Shown piece after piece: positions 8,794-18,599 of a stretch of DNA of 64,000 bases. Positions within the stretch are counted from its first letter, which is position 1, and every line of letters begins with the position of its first letter. This DNA is from Limisphaera sp. GTDB lineage: Bacteria > Verrucomicrobiota > Verrucomicrobiia > Limisphaerales > Limisphaeraceae. The stretch covers positions 168,887 through 232,886 of the forward strand of contig JANWVC010000013.1 in NCBI GenBank assembly GCA_025057755.1, read 5' to 3'. The notes beneath the pieces are model-generated. The model did not search any database. It was not told where the DNA came from and saw only the letters and a list, made by a program, of their open reading frames with translations. The position numbers were made by a program, and so were the translations under genes.

Positions 8794-10254
8794 TCAATCC
8801 AGAAGCGGTGCTGCCAGGGCTTCCCGATACACCTGCGTGTATTCGGTCGCAGTCCGATCCCAACTGAAGTCAACCTTCATACCGTTGATTTGGTATTGCC
8901 GCAGTAGGTCGGGGTGTCGGTATAGCACCATCGCCTTGCGAATGGCATGAGCCAGCGCGGCCGCGCTGTATTCGTGAAATTTGATCCCGTTGGCACGTGA
9001 GAGCGACTCACGTGCATCCACTACAGTGTCATCCAGACCGCCCACCGCGCGTACGATGGGCACGGTGCCGTAACGAAGGCTGTACATCTGGTTCAAGCCG
9101 CATGGCTCGAATCGGGAAGGCATGAGATAAAAATCGCAGCCGGCCTCAATGCGATGAGCCAGCCCGGCGTCGAATCCGATCCGCACGGCGACCTTTTGTG
9201 GGTACAGCTTTTGAAGCCGTTGCAGGGCGTCTGCATACCGTGCTTCCCCACTGCCTAACAACACGAAGCGCATGGACGCCGCAAGCATTTCATGCAACGC
9301 AGGCAAGAGAATGTCCAGGCCTTTCTGCTCAGCCAGACGGGTGATCGTCCCAAATAACGGCATCTCGGGAGAGCCGGGCAATCCCATTTCCTGCAGTAGT
9401 GCTTGTTTAACCAGGGCCTTACCGCGCAGGTCCTGCCAGGAGTAAGACGCCGGCAAGTGGGGATTATGTTCCGTGTTCCACTCGTCGTAATCCACGCCAT
9501 TCAAGATGCCCCGCAGATGGCTCTGCCGCCGTCGCAACAACCAGGCAAGTCCCTCCCCAAACTCCTCAGTCAGAATCTCGCGAGCGTAACGGGGGCTAAC
9601 CGTGGTGAGGCGATCAGAGGTAGCAATGCCGGCCTTTAGGCAGTTAAGCTGACCGTACGCTTCTGCGCAATCCGGATGGAAGTAATCCCACGGCAGATTG
9701 GTGAGTTCATAAGCCCAGGCCGGGAAATATCCTTGATAGGCCAGGTTATGAACGGTGAGACAGGTTCGCGGCGCCTCCGTCCATCCTTCGTGCCGACGTT
9801 GATGACGTACCAACAGGGGCACCAGCGCCGTCTGCCAGTCATGCACGTGAATCAGCTCAGGGCGCCACGGCAAATACCGGCCCAGATGGACCACACATTT
9901 TGAGAAAAAAATGAACCGCTCAGCATTATCGGGGTAATCTCGTCCGTTTTCGTTATAAAGGCCGGCGCGGTCGAAGTAAGGGTCGTGCCCGATAAAATAA
10001 ACGGTCAGCCGTGGTTCGGGTTCGTGCACCCACAGCTCTGCGTCCACGCGGCGATTCCCGAGAGGCAGATCAAATCGCCAGTCCTGCCGCCGCAACTGTG
10101 GGACTCGCTCTCGCAAACCCCGGAACAACGGTTTGACCATGCCCACCTGATGACCCGCACGGGCCAGGGCCCGGCCTAGGGCACCGGTCATGTCTGCCAG
10201 CCCGCCGGTTTTGGAGTAGGGATGAACCTCGCTGCTGGCAATCAGCACGCGCAA
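8794..10254 (-). CDS. glgA: Glycogen synthase (ADP-glucose type)
   Basis: GT5-family glycogen synthase, elongating alpha-1,4-glucan from ADP-glucose in the cytoplasm. The N-terminal KTGGLADM substrate loop, HVHDWQTALVP, GILNGVDYDEW and the C-terminal EPCGLNQMYSLRYGTVPIVR catalytic segment are all intact. The frame is open upstream for another 80 residues that overlap serS and do not resemble the family. The family start (M-[KR]-V-L-x-x-S-S-E) maps to a TTG codon at 10254, giving 486 residues, the normal length. That TTG lies 32 bases after the serS stop, so the two are probably co-transcribed. A GAGGGGA stretch follows the serS stop but is further than usual from the TTG. Confidence 0.93.
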   Translation of the reverse strand: MRVLIASSEVHPYSKTGGLADMTGALGRALARAGHQVGMVKPLFRGLRERVPQLRRQDWRFDLPLGNRRVDAELWVHEPEPRLTVYFIGHDPYFDRAGLYNENGRDYPDNAERFIFFSKCVVHLGRYLPWRPELIHVHDWQTALVPLLVRHQRRHEGWTEAPRTCLTVHNLAYQGYFPAWAYELTNLPWDYFHPDCAEAYGQLNCLKAGIATSDRLTTVSPRYAREILTEEFGEGLAWLLRRRQSHLRGILNGVDYDEWNTEHNPHLPASYSWQDLRGKALVKQALLQEMGLPGSPEMPLFGTITRLAEQKGLDILLPALHEMLAASMRFVLLGSGEARYADALQRLQKLYPQKVAVRIGFDAGLAHRIEAGCDFYLMPSRFEPCGLNQMYSLRYGTVPIVRAVGGLDDTVVDARESLSRANGIKFHEYSAAALAHAIRKAMVLYRHPDLLRQYQINGMKVDFSWDRTATEYTQVYREALAAPLLD

Positions 10255-10286
10255 TGTGGTTGACGAGAGCGTCGAAGCCGGTCCCC

Positions 10287-11597
10287 TCACGGCAGAATCC
10301 GCTCCTCTCCGTAATAAGGACGCAAAGCCGGCGGAATCAGGACACTGCCATCGGCTTGCTGATAGGTTTCCACCAGGGCCACGTATAAACGCGCAAGGGC
10401 AGTCCCGCTGCCGTTGAGGATGTGCGGATGGCGATTCAGGCCGTGGGCATCCTTGAAGCGGAGCCGCATGCGACGTGCCTGAAACTCCTCGCAATTTGAG
10501 ACGCTGGAGACCTCCAAGTACGAGCCCTGACCGGGCGCCCAGACTTCGAGGTCATACGTCTTGGCGCTGGCAAAGCCCAAATCGCCGCTGCACAACAGCA
10601 CCACGCGGTAATGCAGACCCAGCATTTGCAACACCCGTTCGGCATGCTGCACCATCGCTTCATGCGCGGCATAACCCTCCTCCGGGCGAGTAATCTGAAT
10701 GAGCTCTACCTTGTCGAATTGATGCATGCGGATCAGGCCGCGCGTGCCCACGCCGGCCGCACCCGCTTCGCCCCGAAAACAAGGCGTGTACGCGCAATAA
10801 CGAATCGGCAGCTCGGATTCGCGCAGGATTTCTTCCCGGTGCAAGTTTGCCACGACGGTTTCGGCCGTGGGAATCAGATAAAGCCGGCCCAACTGCAGTG
10901 GATCATCGCCCTCGGCTACGCCGTAATACTGGTCCCTAAACTTTGGAAACTGGCCTACCCCTTCCAAGCAGGCAGGGCCCACCATCAAAGGCGGCCATAC
11001 TTCGGTGTAACCATGGTCCCGCGTATGGAGATCCAGCATGAACCGAATGAGGGCGCGTTCCAAACGCGCGCCGCGCCCCATGTACAAGGCAAAGCCGCTG
11101 CCAGCAACCTTGGCAGCACGCGCGAAATCCACCAAACCCAAACGCTCACACAGTTCGAGATGCGCGCGAGGGGGAAACTCAAACCGCGGCGGCTCCCCAT
11201 GCACCCGAACGACTTGGTTTTCTTCTGCAGACCGACCCAGAGGCACCGTTTCATGAGGCAGGTTCGGGATCCGCAGCATCAGAGCATCCCGTTGCTGGTC
11301 CACCTCCATCACCTGCCGGTCCAGTTCCGCGATGCGGTCCCCCAGCACACGCGTTTCTTGTTTGCGCACCTCGGCTTCGGCCGTTTTCCCTTCAGCCAAC
11401 ATGCGGCCTATCTCTTTAGAGGCCCGATTTCGCTCCGCTTTGAGTCGTTCCACCTCGGTCAGGAGACGGCGTCGGCGCTCGTCCATCTCAAGAATTTGAT
11501 CCACCAAGGCCTCGTCGCCCGCACCTCGCGTGGCCAGCCGTTGGCGCACAAAATCCGGAGTTTCGCGGATCTGCTTAATGTCCAGCACGAGCAGCAT
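10287..11597 (-). CDS. serS: Seryl-tRNA synthetase
   Basis: Class II aminoacyl-tRNA synthetase of 436 residues charging tRNA-Ser (and tRNA-Sec where present). It shows the N-terminal antiparallel coiled-coil arm (about 30-110) that grips the tRNA long variable arm, the motif 2 segment with PCFRGEAG and IRMHQFDKVE, and the motif 3 segment around LNGSGTALARLYVALVE. Length is typical. The start at 11597 (MLLVLDIKQIR) fits the usual M-L-D-x-x-x-I-R opening with three extra residues; an internal codon is possible. glgA follows closely on the same strand. Confidence 0.96.
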   Translation of the reverse strand: MLLVLDIKQIRETPDFVRQRLATRGAGDEALVDQILEMDERRRRLLTEVERLKAERNRASKEIGRMLAEGKTAEAEVRKQETRVLGDRIAELDRQVMEVDQQRDALMLRIPNLPHETVPLGRSAEENQVVRVHGEPPRFEFPPRAHLELCERLGLVDFARAAKVAGSGFALYMGRGARLERALIRFMLDLHTRDHGYTEVWPPLMVGPACLEGVGQFPKFRDQYYGVAEGDDPLQLGRLYLIPTAETVVANLHREEILRESELPIRYCAYTPCFRGEAGAAGVGTRGLIRMHQFDKVELIQITRPEEGYAAHEAMVQHAERVLQMLGLHYRVVLLCSGDLGFASAKTYDLEVWAPGQGSYLEVSSVSNCEEFQARRMRLRFKDAHGLNRHPHILNGSGTALARLYVALVETYQQADGSVLIPPALRPYYGEERILP

Positions 11598-11908
11598 TAT
11601 GCGGGCCGTAGCTCATGGCGGCAAGGAACCAACAGAAGGCCACGGAACAGACCAATGGAACTGAACGGAATGCGTTTTGCCGCCGGTCGCGCGGCCATTG
11701 GTGTCGTCATAGGCCCGAAACGATCAGGCGTTGTGGGAGGGGAGGTTCTCTGCGGACTGACCGGTATTTTTAGGGCAAGAGCCAGGGACTTTCTGGTTCC
11801 ACCTACAGCTTCCAAGCCCCAAGGGTCAGCCCACGGATCACTGGATCGCGGCCGCCCGCGTAAAAGTGCTGTCACCTCTGGCTCCACCGCCGGCGTGGTG
11901 GATCGGTG

Positions 11909-12279
11909 TCAAGCCGCGTTGGAGTTTCGTGGCAACGCCGGCAGCAAGATGAGCAGCATGGAAAAGTCTTCCAACGCCCGCAGCGCATGGGCATATCCGG
12001 TCGCACGTACACGGCATCTCCCGACTTGAGACAGTGTTTCGTTCCAGCCAGGGGGAATTCACATGCGCCAGTCAGAACCTGGATCCAAGCAGGGCGCGTG
12101 GAGGTGTGTTCGGACAATTCCTGGCCGGCGGCAAAGCCGAACAAGACCACTCGAGCCTGCGGCAAGCTCAACAGGGTCCGACTCACGATTCCGTTTGGGG
12201 CAAAGCGCGTTTCTTGCGCAAGATGCAACACTGCGGCCTGATCTGGCATTAAGACTGACGGTTCTTGCATGAAGCGCAT
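11909..12279 (-). pseudogene. Cupin-domain protein with a single-base frameshift
   Basis: The first about 97 residues follow a small cupin fold: RVVLFGFAAGQELSEHTST (metal-site His region), IQVLTGACEF, then LKSGDAVYVRPDMP. Just after P the reading frame breaks. Shifting by one base continues as HALRALEDFSMLLILLPAL and stops at 11909-11911, which is the expected cupin C-terminus. One C appears to be missing from a run (CCCATG where CCCCATG would restore the frame). The intact product would be about 123 residues. This could be a real fresh mutation or a homopolymer error; older decay is not obvious. It sits upstream of serS on the same strand, about 310 bases away. Confidence 0.7.
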
Positions 12280-12325
12280 GATAGCGCCAATGCCGAAGAG
12301 CTCATTTGATCCGGGTCAAGCAGAG

Positions 12326-12353
12326 TTGCGAACGCGTTGTCTGACGATATTCT
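12326..12353 (+). promoter_or_regulatory. Possible promoter for the small Cys-tailed membrane protein
   Basis: TTGCGA (12326-12331), 16-base spacer, TATTCT (12348-12353), about 60 bases upstream of the ATG at 12415. Moderate consensus match only. Confidence 0.3.
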
Positions 12354-12414
12354 GAAAGTCGGCCGGGTTAAGATCACTCAAAGTCCATGGCCGTAAAACG
12401 GAACTGAAGCATCT

Positions 12415-12681
12415 ATGGCGAAAACACTGTTGTGGTTAGGGCTCGCATTGACGGGGATCGGTTTGTTGCTTGTGATCGGTCTGATTCCAGTGGGCCGAGC
12501 GGTAGGAGCCTATGTGACGCTGCCCGTGGGGGTTGTGCTATTGGGCATGAGCCTGATCTGGTCCATGCTCAGCGGGCAAGAAGAGGAAACGCCGGCGCAA
12601 CAACCATCCTCGACCGGTCAGACTCGGCGTCCGGATGAGACCTCTGTCGGAGGGGGGTGTGGTTGCGGTTGTCAGCATTGA
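12415..12681 (+). CDS. Small two-helix membrane protein with Cys-rich C-terminal tail
   Basis: An 88-residue protein with two hydrophobic segments (about 4-27 and 32-53) separated by a short polar turn. A polar linker rich in Gln, Glu and Ser follows, and the protein ends in GGGCGCGCQH, three Cys and a terminal His. The ATG at 12415 starts directly before the first helix. The tail resembles a compact metal- or cluster-binding site, but that is inference; no known family was recognised. It lies between a cupin remnant and the parE remnant, so it is one of the few intact genes in this decaying stretch. Confidence 0.65.
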   Translation: MAKTLLWLGLALTGIGLLLVIGLIPVGRAVGAYVTLPVGVVLLGMSLIWSMLSGQEEETPAQQPSSTGQTRRPDETSVGGGCGCGCQH

Positions 12682-12847
12682 CCCGGCGGGCAAAGAACAG
12701 ACACCGAGTTTGCCGTAAAGAGGGGCCCCACTTGGGCTGCCACGCTCGGTGACGTGATTGATCGTGCACCAGCTTCACCGGAAATGCTGAACTCGAGATC
12801 CCGAACATTCAAAGTTTCCCGGGTGTTGCTGCACGAGGCTTTTGAAC

Positions 12848-14769
12848 ATGGCTGACACGGATCGTTCCCAACGTCCCGTTCATCAATACGACGAGAGCAA
12901 AATCAAAACGCTATTGTCACTGGAGCAAGTCCGGTTGCGCACCGGCGTGTACATGGGTCGGCTCGGAAACGGAGCGCCCTACGACGATGGCGGCTCCATT
13001 TCAGTAAAGGAGGTCATCGACAACGCGGTGGACGCGTTCATCATGGGATATGGACGCCAAATTGATCTGGCCATCAGCGGCCCACGCGTCCGGGTCCGAA
13101 ATCATGGACGCGGAACCCCGCTGGGCAAAGTAGTGGACGGCGTGTCCATGATCAATGCCGGCGCCAAATATAATGACGAGGTTTTCCAATTCAGCGTGGG
13201 TCTGAACGAGGTGGGCGCCAAAGCCGTCATTGCGCTGTCTTGGGCGTTCACCGTCCGTAGCCATCGAGCGGGCGAATTGGTGGAGGCAACCTTTCGTCAG
13301 GGCCGCTTGGTGCGGGAAGAAAAAGGGCGGAACCCAGGCTCGCCAGATGGGACCTTGATGGAGTTCGAGCCGGACGCGGAGGTTTTCAAGGATTGGAGGT
13401 TCCGGTTGGAACATGTGGAGCGGCGGTTGCGGCATTACAGTTATCTGAACAGCTGGCCGAACTGGTCCCGCACTGGAACGACGAACCCGCTCGTGTGTTT
13501 TCATCCCGGCAGGGGCTCACGGATCTCGCGATGGAGGAACTCGGCCAGGATGGCAGTGAGCGGTTGTATCCGCCGCTTTACTACACTCCGCGCATGCTTG
13601 GGTTTTGCTTCACCCACGCCCAAGGCCATTTCGGCGAGACTGTCTATTCGTACTTGAATGGCCAGTACACCAGTGACGGAGGCACCCACCCAAGCGCGTT
13701 CCGGGAAGGATTGCTCAAGGCAATCAATGAATTTGCCGAAACACGATTCGAAGACGAGGACGTGCGGGAGTCGCTCGTCGGCACGGTGGCAGTGCGGCTC
13801 AAGGATCCGGTATTTTGAATCGCAGACGAAAATAAGCTTGGGAATACCGAAATCCGGACCGAATGGGTCAACAAGATACGCGAAGCATTGCTCCATTTTT
13901 TCCCGCGCAATCGCTCCGTTGCAGAAGCGACCTCACCAAGGTTCGCGATACCCAACAACTCTGCAAGGAGTTGCAAGCAGTGAAAAAGCTCGCTCGGGAA
14001 CGCGCCATGGCGATCACGCTCCACATCCCTCAACTCAAGGATTGTCGGCGACATGACGACAAACGAACCGGTCGGGGCATAGGTAGCTGCTCTTCATCTG
14101 TGAGGGCCAATCCGCTCCCGGATCCATCACCAGTTGCCGTGATGTAGAGACCCAGGCAGTGTTCGTGCTCAAGGGCAAACCATAAAATGCATGGGAGCTG
14201 AAACGGGATGTCATGTACAAGAACGACGAGCTCTATAACCCTACGGAACCCCTGAATATTGAGGAGGACATCAACGGATTACGGTACGAGAAGGTGATCC
14301 CGGCCACAGATGCAGACGTGGACGGCTTACACATTCGCAATCTGATGATGGCTTATTTTTCCGGTTCTTTGATGCGCTGGTCCATGACGGCCATCTCCAC
14401 GTATTGGAGACCCCGTTCTTCGGCGTGCGTAACAAGAAAAGAACCCTCTATTGTTACAGCGAAGCGGAGCGGGATGCTGCCGTGCAGGCGCTGGGCGGCA
14501 GCCCCGAAATCACAAGGTTCAAAGGTTTGGGCGAGATTAGCCCGAGAGAATTTGCCCATTCCATCGGTACGGACATGCAGCTCAGCCGGGTGGAGTACGC
14601 GTCTCGATCGGAAACCAGCGCCATTCTGGCATTTTATCTCGGCCGCAACACACTTGAGCGCCGCGATTTCATCATGGCACATTTGGTGGTATCGGCAGCG
14701 GACGAACCCGTCTGCATGCCGACCGGTCGCCGAAGGTGGCCGCTTGCACCACGGGTCGGCCATGCCTAG
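12848..14769 (+). pseudogene. parE: Decayed DNA topoisomerase IV / gyrase B-type subunit
   Basis: The remnant runs colinear with a type IIA topoisomerase B subunit of the Bacteroidetes/Verrucomicrobia topoisomerase IV style. The ATPase domain reads well to about 13440 (KEVIDNAVDAFIMGYG; NHGRGTPLGKVVDGVS). After a shift, frame 1 carries YSYLNGQYTSDGGTHPSAF and EDVRESLVGTVAVRLKDPVF, then a TGA (13816-13818) created by an extra T; a missing A soon restores NKLGNTEIRTEWV. Further on come [21 protein letters not shown] where EGDSAxGS is expected (catalytic metal-site Asp lost), KGKP followed by TAA (14183-14185), EKVIPATDADVDGLHIRN and, in another frame, RNKKRTLYCYSEAERDAAV and EITRFKGLGEISPREF. 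Many lesions and lost catalytic residues mean it cannot make a working enzyme. No parC partner is adjacent. Confidence 0.9.
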
Positions 14770-14781
14770 GATGACCCGACC

Positions 14782-16944
14782 ATGGTTGTCCAAATCGGCC
14801 ATATTCTGAGCCTCATGATCCTTATGACCAGTTGTACGGTCGCTGACCGGAAGAAGACTTTTCAAACTCCAATCCGATCGCTGAAAGAAGCCCAGGCCCG
14901 GGCGGAACATTTCGGCGCTGTACTGGACGTGCCCGCTTTTGAAACGACGCCAGAGGCCATCCAACGATTGGTGGAGCGCACGATTCAGACCGGCAATGCG
15001 GCGCTGGATGAAATTGCGCACCAAGACCGGAGCCGGCTCACGTTTGACGACACCGTGCGGGCCTTGGATGACCTGCATCACATGATCGGCACGGCCGCAA
15101 ACCGACTGGCGTTTCTTAAAGAGACCAGCCCGAACGCTGAGCTGCGACAAGCAGCCACGGCAGCTCTCAAGACATTACAGGAATGGGCTGTGGGCATCGA
15201 GTATCGGGAAGATGTTTATCAGGTCATCCGCGCCTACGCCGAGACACGTCCTCAGCTTTTTGGCGAGGATGCCAAATTGCTGGAAGAAACTTTGCGCGAC
15301 TATCGTCGAGCCGGTCTGCATCTGCCCAAGCCGCAGCGCGATCGCGTGGAACAATGGCGCAAGGAATTGGCCCGGCTGTGTACCGACTTTGACACCCATG
15401 TCACGCAAGCGCGCAAGGTCTTGACCTTCCGGCGGTCGGAACTGGAAGGCGTACCCGAGAGTTTCCTGGATCAGCCGGGCATCCGCAGCGGACCGGATGA
15501 ATGCACCATCCAGGTGAATGTCACCTGGCAATACTTGATGATCATGGAAAATGCGCGTCGGGAAGAGGTACGCCGACGGGTCGAGACCGAGCGGTACCGT
15601 TTGGCCCGCGAGAACAATGCCGAGCTGGTGGGTCGCATTCTCACATTGCGGGATCGGATCGCCAAGGAGCTGGGTTACGCTCACTGGGCTGACTATCAAA
15701 TCGAGCCGAAGATGGCGAAAACCGCGGCGCGTGCCCTTTCTTTCCTCCAAGAGACCGCAGCAGCGCTGCAATCGAAATTCGACGAGGAAAAGGCCCTCTT
15801 CCAAGCCATGAAAGCGCGGGACACCGGCGCCCCCAACGCCGCAGTCCACATATGGGATTGGCGTTACTACGCGAATCAACTCAGGAAAGAGCGATATCAG
15901 GTAGACGCCGAACAATTGCGCGTCTATTTCCCCTACCAACAGGTCCTCGAGGGCATGTTCCGCATCTATCAGCGCATTTTTGAATTGCGATTCGATCCAA
16001 TCGAGCCGCCGTGGCGATGGGTACCGGAGGTTCAGCTCTATGCCGTTAGCGATGCAATTACGGGCGAACCATTGGGTCTGTTTTATCTTGACATGTTTCC
16101 ACGGGAAGGGAAGTTTAGCCATTTTGCACAATTCGGTCTGATTGAGGGGAAATTACTTCCCGACGGCCGATACCAACGGCCCACCGTGGCACTGGTCTGC
16201 AATTTCCCGCCGCCCCGGCCCGACCGGCCGTCCCTGTTGTCTCACGCAGAAGTGGAGACCTTGTTCCACGAGTTCGGTCATGCAATGCACTCCATCCTGA
16301 CGCGGGCCAAATACAGCCGTTTTGCAGGCACGAGTGTGCCACGGGACTTTGTTGAAGCGCCCTCGCAGATGTTGGAGAACTGGGTGTGGGACAAAACCGT
16401 CCTGGACAGTTTTGCCGCCGACTATCGGGATCCCTCGCGGAAGATTCCCCCAGAGATTCTTCAGCAGTTGAAGGAGGCGAAGCGTGCGAGCATTGCGCAC
16501 TTTTATCGCCGGCAGTTCTCCTTTGGCATCATGGATCTGGTGCTGCACATGCAGGTCGGCGAAACCAACGCAAGCGAGGCCATCGTGCTCGGCAATCGTG
16601 TCCTGAGTGAGGTATTTTACCCGGTGCCAGAAAATACGGCGTTCCTCACTTACTTCGGCCATTTCACGGGATACGATGCAGGATATTACGGCTATGCCTG
16701 GGCGGATGTCATCGCAGCGGACATGGCCACTGTGTTTGAACAGGCGCCCGAGGGATATCTCGATGTCACGGCAGGGCGCCGCCTACGTCGGGAGATTTAT
16801 GAGCCCGGCGACTCGCGCGACGTGAACCTTTCCGTGGAACGATTCCTCGGCCGGCCGGTGCGCCGGGAACCGTTCCTTCGAGAATTGGGCATTCTGCCGC
16901 GAGAAACCTCGACTGCGCACCGAGACGAAGCCCCCGAGAAATGA
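14782..16944 (+). CDS. M3-family zinc oligopeptidase, predicted lipoprotein
   Basis: A 720-residue metallopeptidase of family M3 (thimet oligopeptidase / oligopeptidase A group), which trims short peptides. The active-site helix FHEFGHAMH (HExxH near residues 495-500) and the third zinc ligand region FVEAPSQMLENW about 25 residues later are intact, as is the C-terminal YAWADVIAADM segment. The N-terminus (hydrophobic run, then LMTSC) looks like a lipoprotein signal, placing it in the periplasm, unlike cytoplasmic OpdA; this rests on the ATG at 14782. The gene begins 12 bases after the end of the parE remnant and converges with the glycosyltransferase. Closely related eukaryote-like M3A enzymes are common in Verrucomicrobiota (general knowledge). 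Confidence 0.92.
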   Translation: MVVQIGHILSLMILMTSCTVADRKKTFQTPIRSLKEAQARAEHFGAVLDVPAFETTPEAIQRLVERTIQTGNAALDEIAHQDRSRLTFDDTVRALDDLHHMIGTAANRLAFLKETSPNAELRQAATAALKTLQEWAVGIEYREDVYQVIRAYAETRPQLFGEDAKLLEETLRDYRRAGLHLPKPQRDRVEQWRKELARLCTDFDTHVTQARKVLTFRRSELEGVPESFLDQPGIRSGPDECTIQVNVTWQYLMIMENARREEVRRRVETERYRLARENNAELVGRILTLRDRIAKELGYAHWADYQIEPKMAKTAARALSFLQETAAALQSKFDEEKALFQAMKARDTGAPNAAVHIWDWRYYANQLRKERYQVDAEQLRVYFPYQQVLEGMFRIYQRIFELRFDPIEPPWRWVPEVQLYAVSDAITGEPLGLFYLDMFPREGKFSHFAQFGLIEGKLLPDGRYQRPTVALVCNFPPPRPDRPSLLSHAEVETLFHEFGHAMHSILTRAKYSRFAGTSVPRDFVEAPSQMLENWVWDKTVLDSFAADYRDPSRKIPPEILQQLKEAKRASIAHFYRRQFSFGIMDLVLHMQVGETNASEAIVLGNRVLSEVFYPVPENTAFLTYFGHFTGYDAGYYGYAWADVIAADMATVFEQAPEGYLDVTAGRRLRREIYEPGDSRDVNLSVERFLGRPVRREPFLRELGILPRETSTAHRDEAPEK

Positions 16945-17000
16945 AGGGGAAAAGCCAAGCGCGGAACGCGCTGTGTCCGGCGCATGCGAGTCGGGTCTTG

Positions 17001-18599
17001 TCATTCCTGTCTCCGTGCGGAGTCGTGCGAAGCATCGGGACCGGCCGACGCCGCCAGATTCCGTTGAGCCAGCCACTGCTTCCATAACTCCACTTCCACG
17101 TACAGCTCGAGAAACACGCGAGGCCGAATCTCGTAAAGTCCGGCCATAAGCCACCGCCGGTTGGACCGGTCATCCCACCGCACATCCCACTCAGCAGCCG
17201 CCACGATCACAGGCGCAAACACAGTAGCGGGAAAGTGATCGTACCATCCAATCCGCTCAAAGGTCCGCCAATACCAAGGCAAAGGCCAGTATTCGTGCCG
17301 CGGGGCCGATACCTGAACTGGCATCCGCAGACCTTCCGGATGCACCCGGGCCAACTCTTGAACCCGCTCCACCATGCGCAACAGATCTGGAACAGTCTGT
17401 GCGTACACGTAAGGGTTGCGCCAGTCTGCGTAACGGACAAAGTTGGCTTGGACACATTGCCAACCCAGATGCAGAGCGGTGGCGGCACTCAACGCAACAT
17501 GGACAACGCGCGCCCCAGGATGCGCCAGCCAACGCCAAGCAACGGCACAACCCACCCCGGCCAGGAGCACAAAACCGTGCCAAAAACCGACAAGGCACCA
17601 TGGGGTCTTGTAAGGGATCGCCGTGTAGATCAAGGTCAGAGCCGCCGCATACAGCAACAGGCCTCGCAACCAACGTCGGGGCAAGTCATGCAAACCGGTC
17701 CCTCGAATCGCGGCCACAGCGGCAACTGCGGCCCACAGGAGAATGGTCGCCTCACTCCACCAAGGTCCTCGCGGCCGCTGATATCCGAGAAGCCGCTCCA
17801 GATAAAAATACCAGGGATGAATATGGGGCGAATCGCCCAGGGCCCGTTGTGTCCAGGGTAAATACGCCCATAGCGCGTCCAAGGGGCCCCGCCAGTGGGA
17901 AAAAAACGACGTGTAAAAGGTGACTGATACCGCCAAGGCCACAGCCAGGCCCAAAACCAAATGGTTCAAGGCAACAGCACGTCGCAGTCGTGTCCACGCG
18001 CCGACGCCACCCTCCCAATAAGCCACCCCCAAAATGGCCACGCCCAGCGCGGCAACAGGGAACACAAAGGTCTCCTTCGTGGCATGCATCAGTCCCAAAG
18101 CGGCGCCGGCCAGCATCAGCCAGATCGCTTTCCGGCTTTTGACATAGTGCCATACAGCTAATCCCAAGATCCAAGTGAATAACGCCAGCAACATCTCATG
18201 GATGAAGTTCCGGCTGTAGAACACCAGCGCGGGGGAAAGCGCTGTAAAAAGGGCGGCCATGCCCACCGCTGCCCCCCCTATTACAGAGCGCAGTGGCCAG
18301 AGCAATGGGATCAAAACCGTTCCCGCCAATGCGGGGGTCAGTCGCAAGGTGGCCTCATCGAGTTCGCCGAAGCTCTGGACGCCCAACAAGCGGATGGTGA
18401 CAAGAGAAAAATAATAAAGCGTCGGCCCGTGATGCTCGCCCGGATGGTAACGATAAGGCTCCTGTTTCCATGCGGCGGCCTGCCGGATGGCGTTGACCGC
18501 CTCATCATTGTGCATGGGCCGAAGATCCAGCCGAAAGCAACGGATCCCCAAGCCCAAGAGGGCAATCCAGACAAACGCCCACGCCCAACGGCGGCTCAT
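17001..18599 (-). CDS. Agl23-like (TIGR03663-type) membrane glycosyltransferase, GT39/ArnT superfamily
   Basis: A 532-residue polytopic membrane protein with about ten or more hydrophobic helices. The first external loop has PMHNDEAVNA, the acidic pair typical of GT-C enzymes that use lipid-phosphate sugars, followed by YHPGEHHGPTLYYF. This pattern matches the TIGR03663/Agl23-like group (related to protein mannosyltransferases and ArnT). A soluble C-terminal part of about 130 residues follows. It probably transfers a sugar outside the inner membrane; acceptor unknown. Its ATG overlaps the stop of the upstream discoidin-domain gene (ATGA), so they are translationally coupled and may act together. 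Confidence 0.85.
   Translation of the reverse strand: MSRRWAWAFVWIALLGLGIRCFRLDLRPMHNDEAVNAIRQAAAWKQEPYRYHPGEHHGPTLYYFSLVTIRLLGVQSFGELDEATLRLTPALAGTVLIPLLWPLRSVIGGAAVGMAALFTALSPALVFYSRNFIHEMLLALFTWILGLAVWHYVKSRKAIWLMLAGAALGLMHATKETFVFPVAALGVAILGVAYWEGGVGAWTRLRRAVALNHLVLGLAVALAVSVTFYTSFFSHWRGPLDALWAYLPWTQRALGDSPHIHPWYFYLERLLGYQRPRGPWWSEATILLWAAVAAVAAIRGTGLHDLPRRWLRGLLLYAAALTLIYTAIPYKTPWCLVGFWHGFVLLAGVGCAVAWRWLAHPGARVVHVALSAATALHLGWQCVQANFVRYADWRNPYVYAQTVPDLLRMVERVQELARVHPEGLRMPVQVSAPRHEYWPLPWYWRTFERIGWYDHFPATVFAPVIVAAAEWDVRWDDRSNRRWLMAGLYEIRPRVFLELYVEVELWKQWLAQRNLAASAGPDASHDSARRQE

Noticed and set aside
10255..10494. 80-residue extension of GlgA into serS
   Set aside because: It is out-of-frame serS sequence; the GlgA family start maps to the TTG at 10254.
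10611..12029. 472-codon open frame antisense to serS
   Set aside because: It is the complement of a real synthetase gene, has shadow composition and no family features.
14353..16131. Minus-strand open frames opposite the parE remnant and the M3 peptidase
   Set aside because: Complementary shadows; the plus strand carries clear peptidase and topoisomerase motifs.
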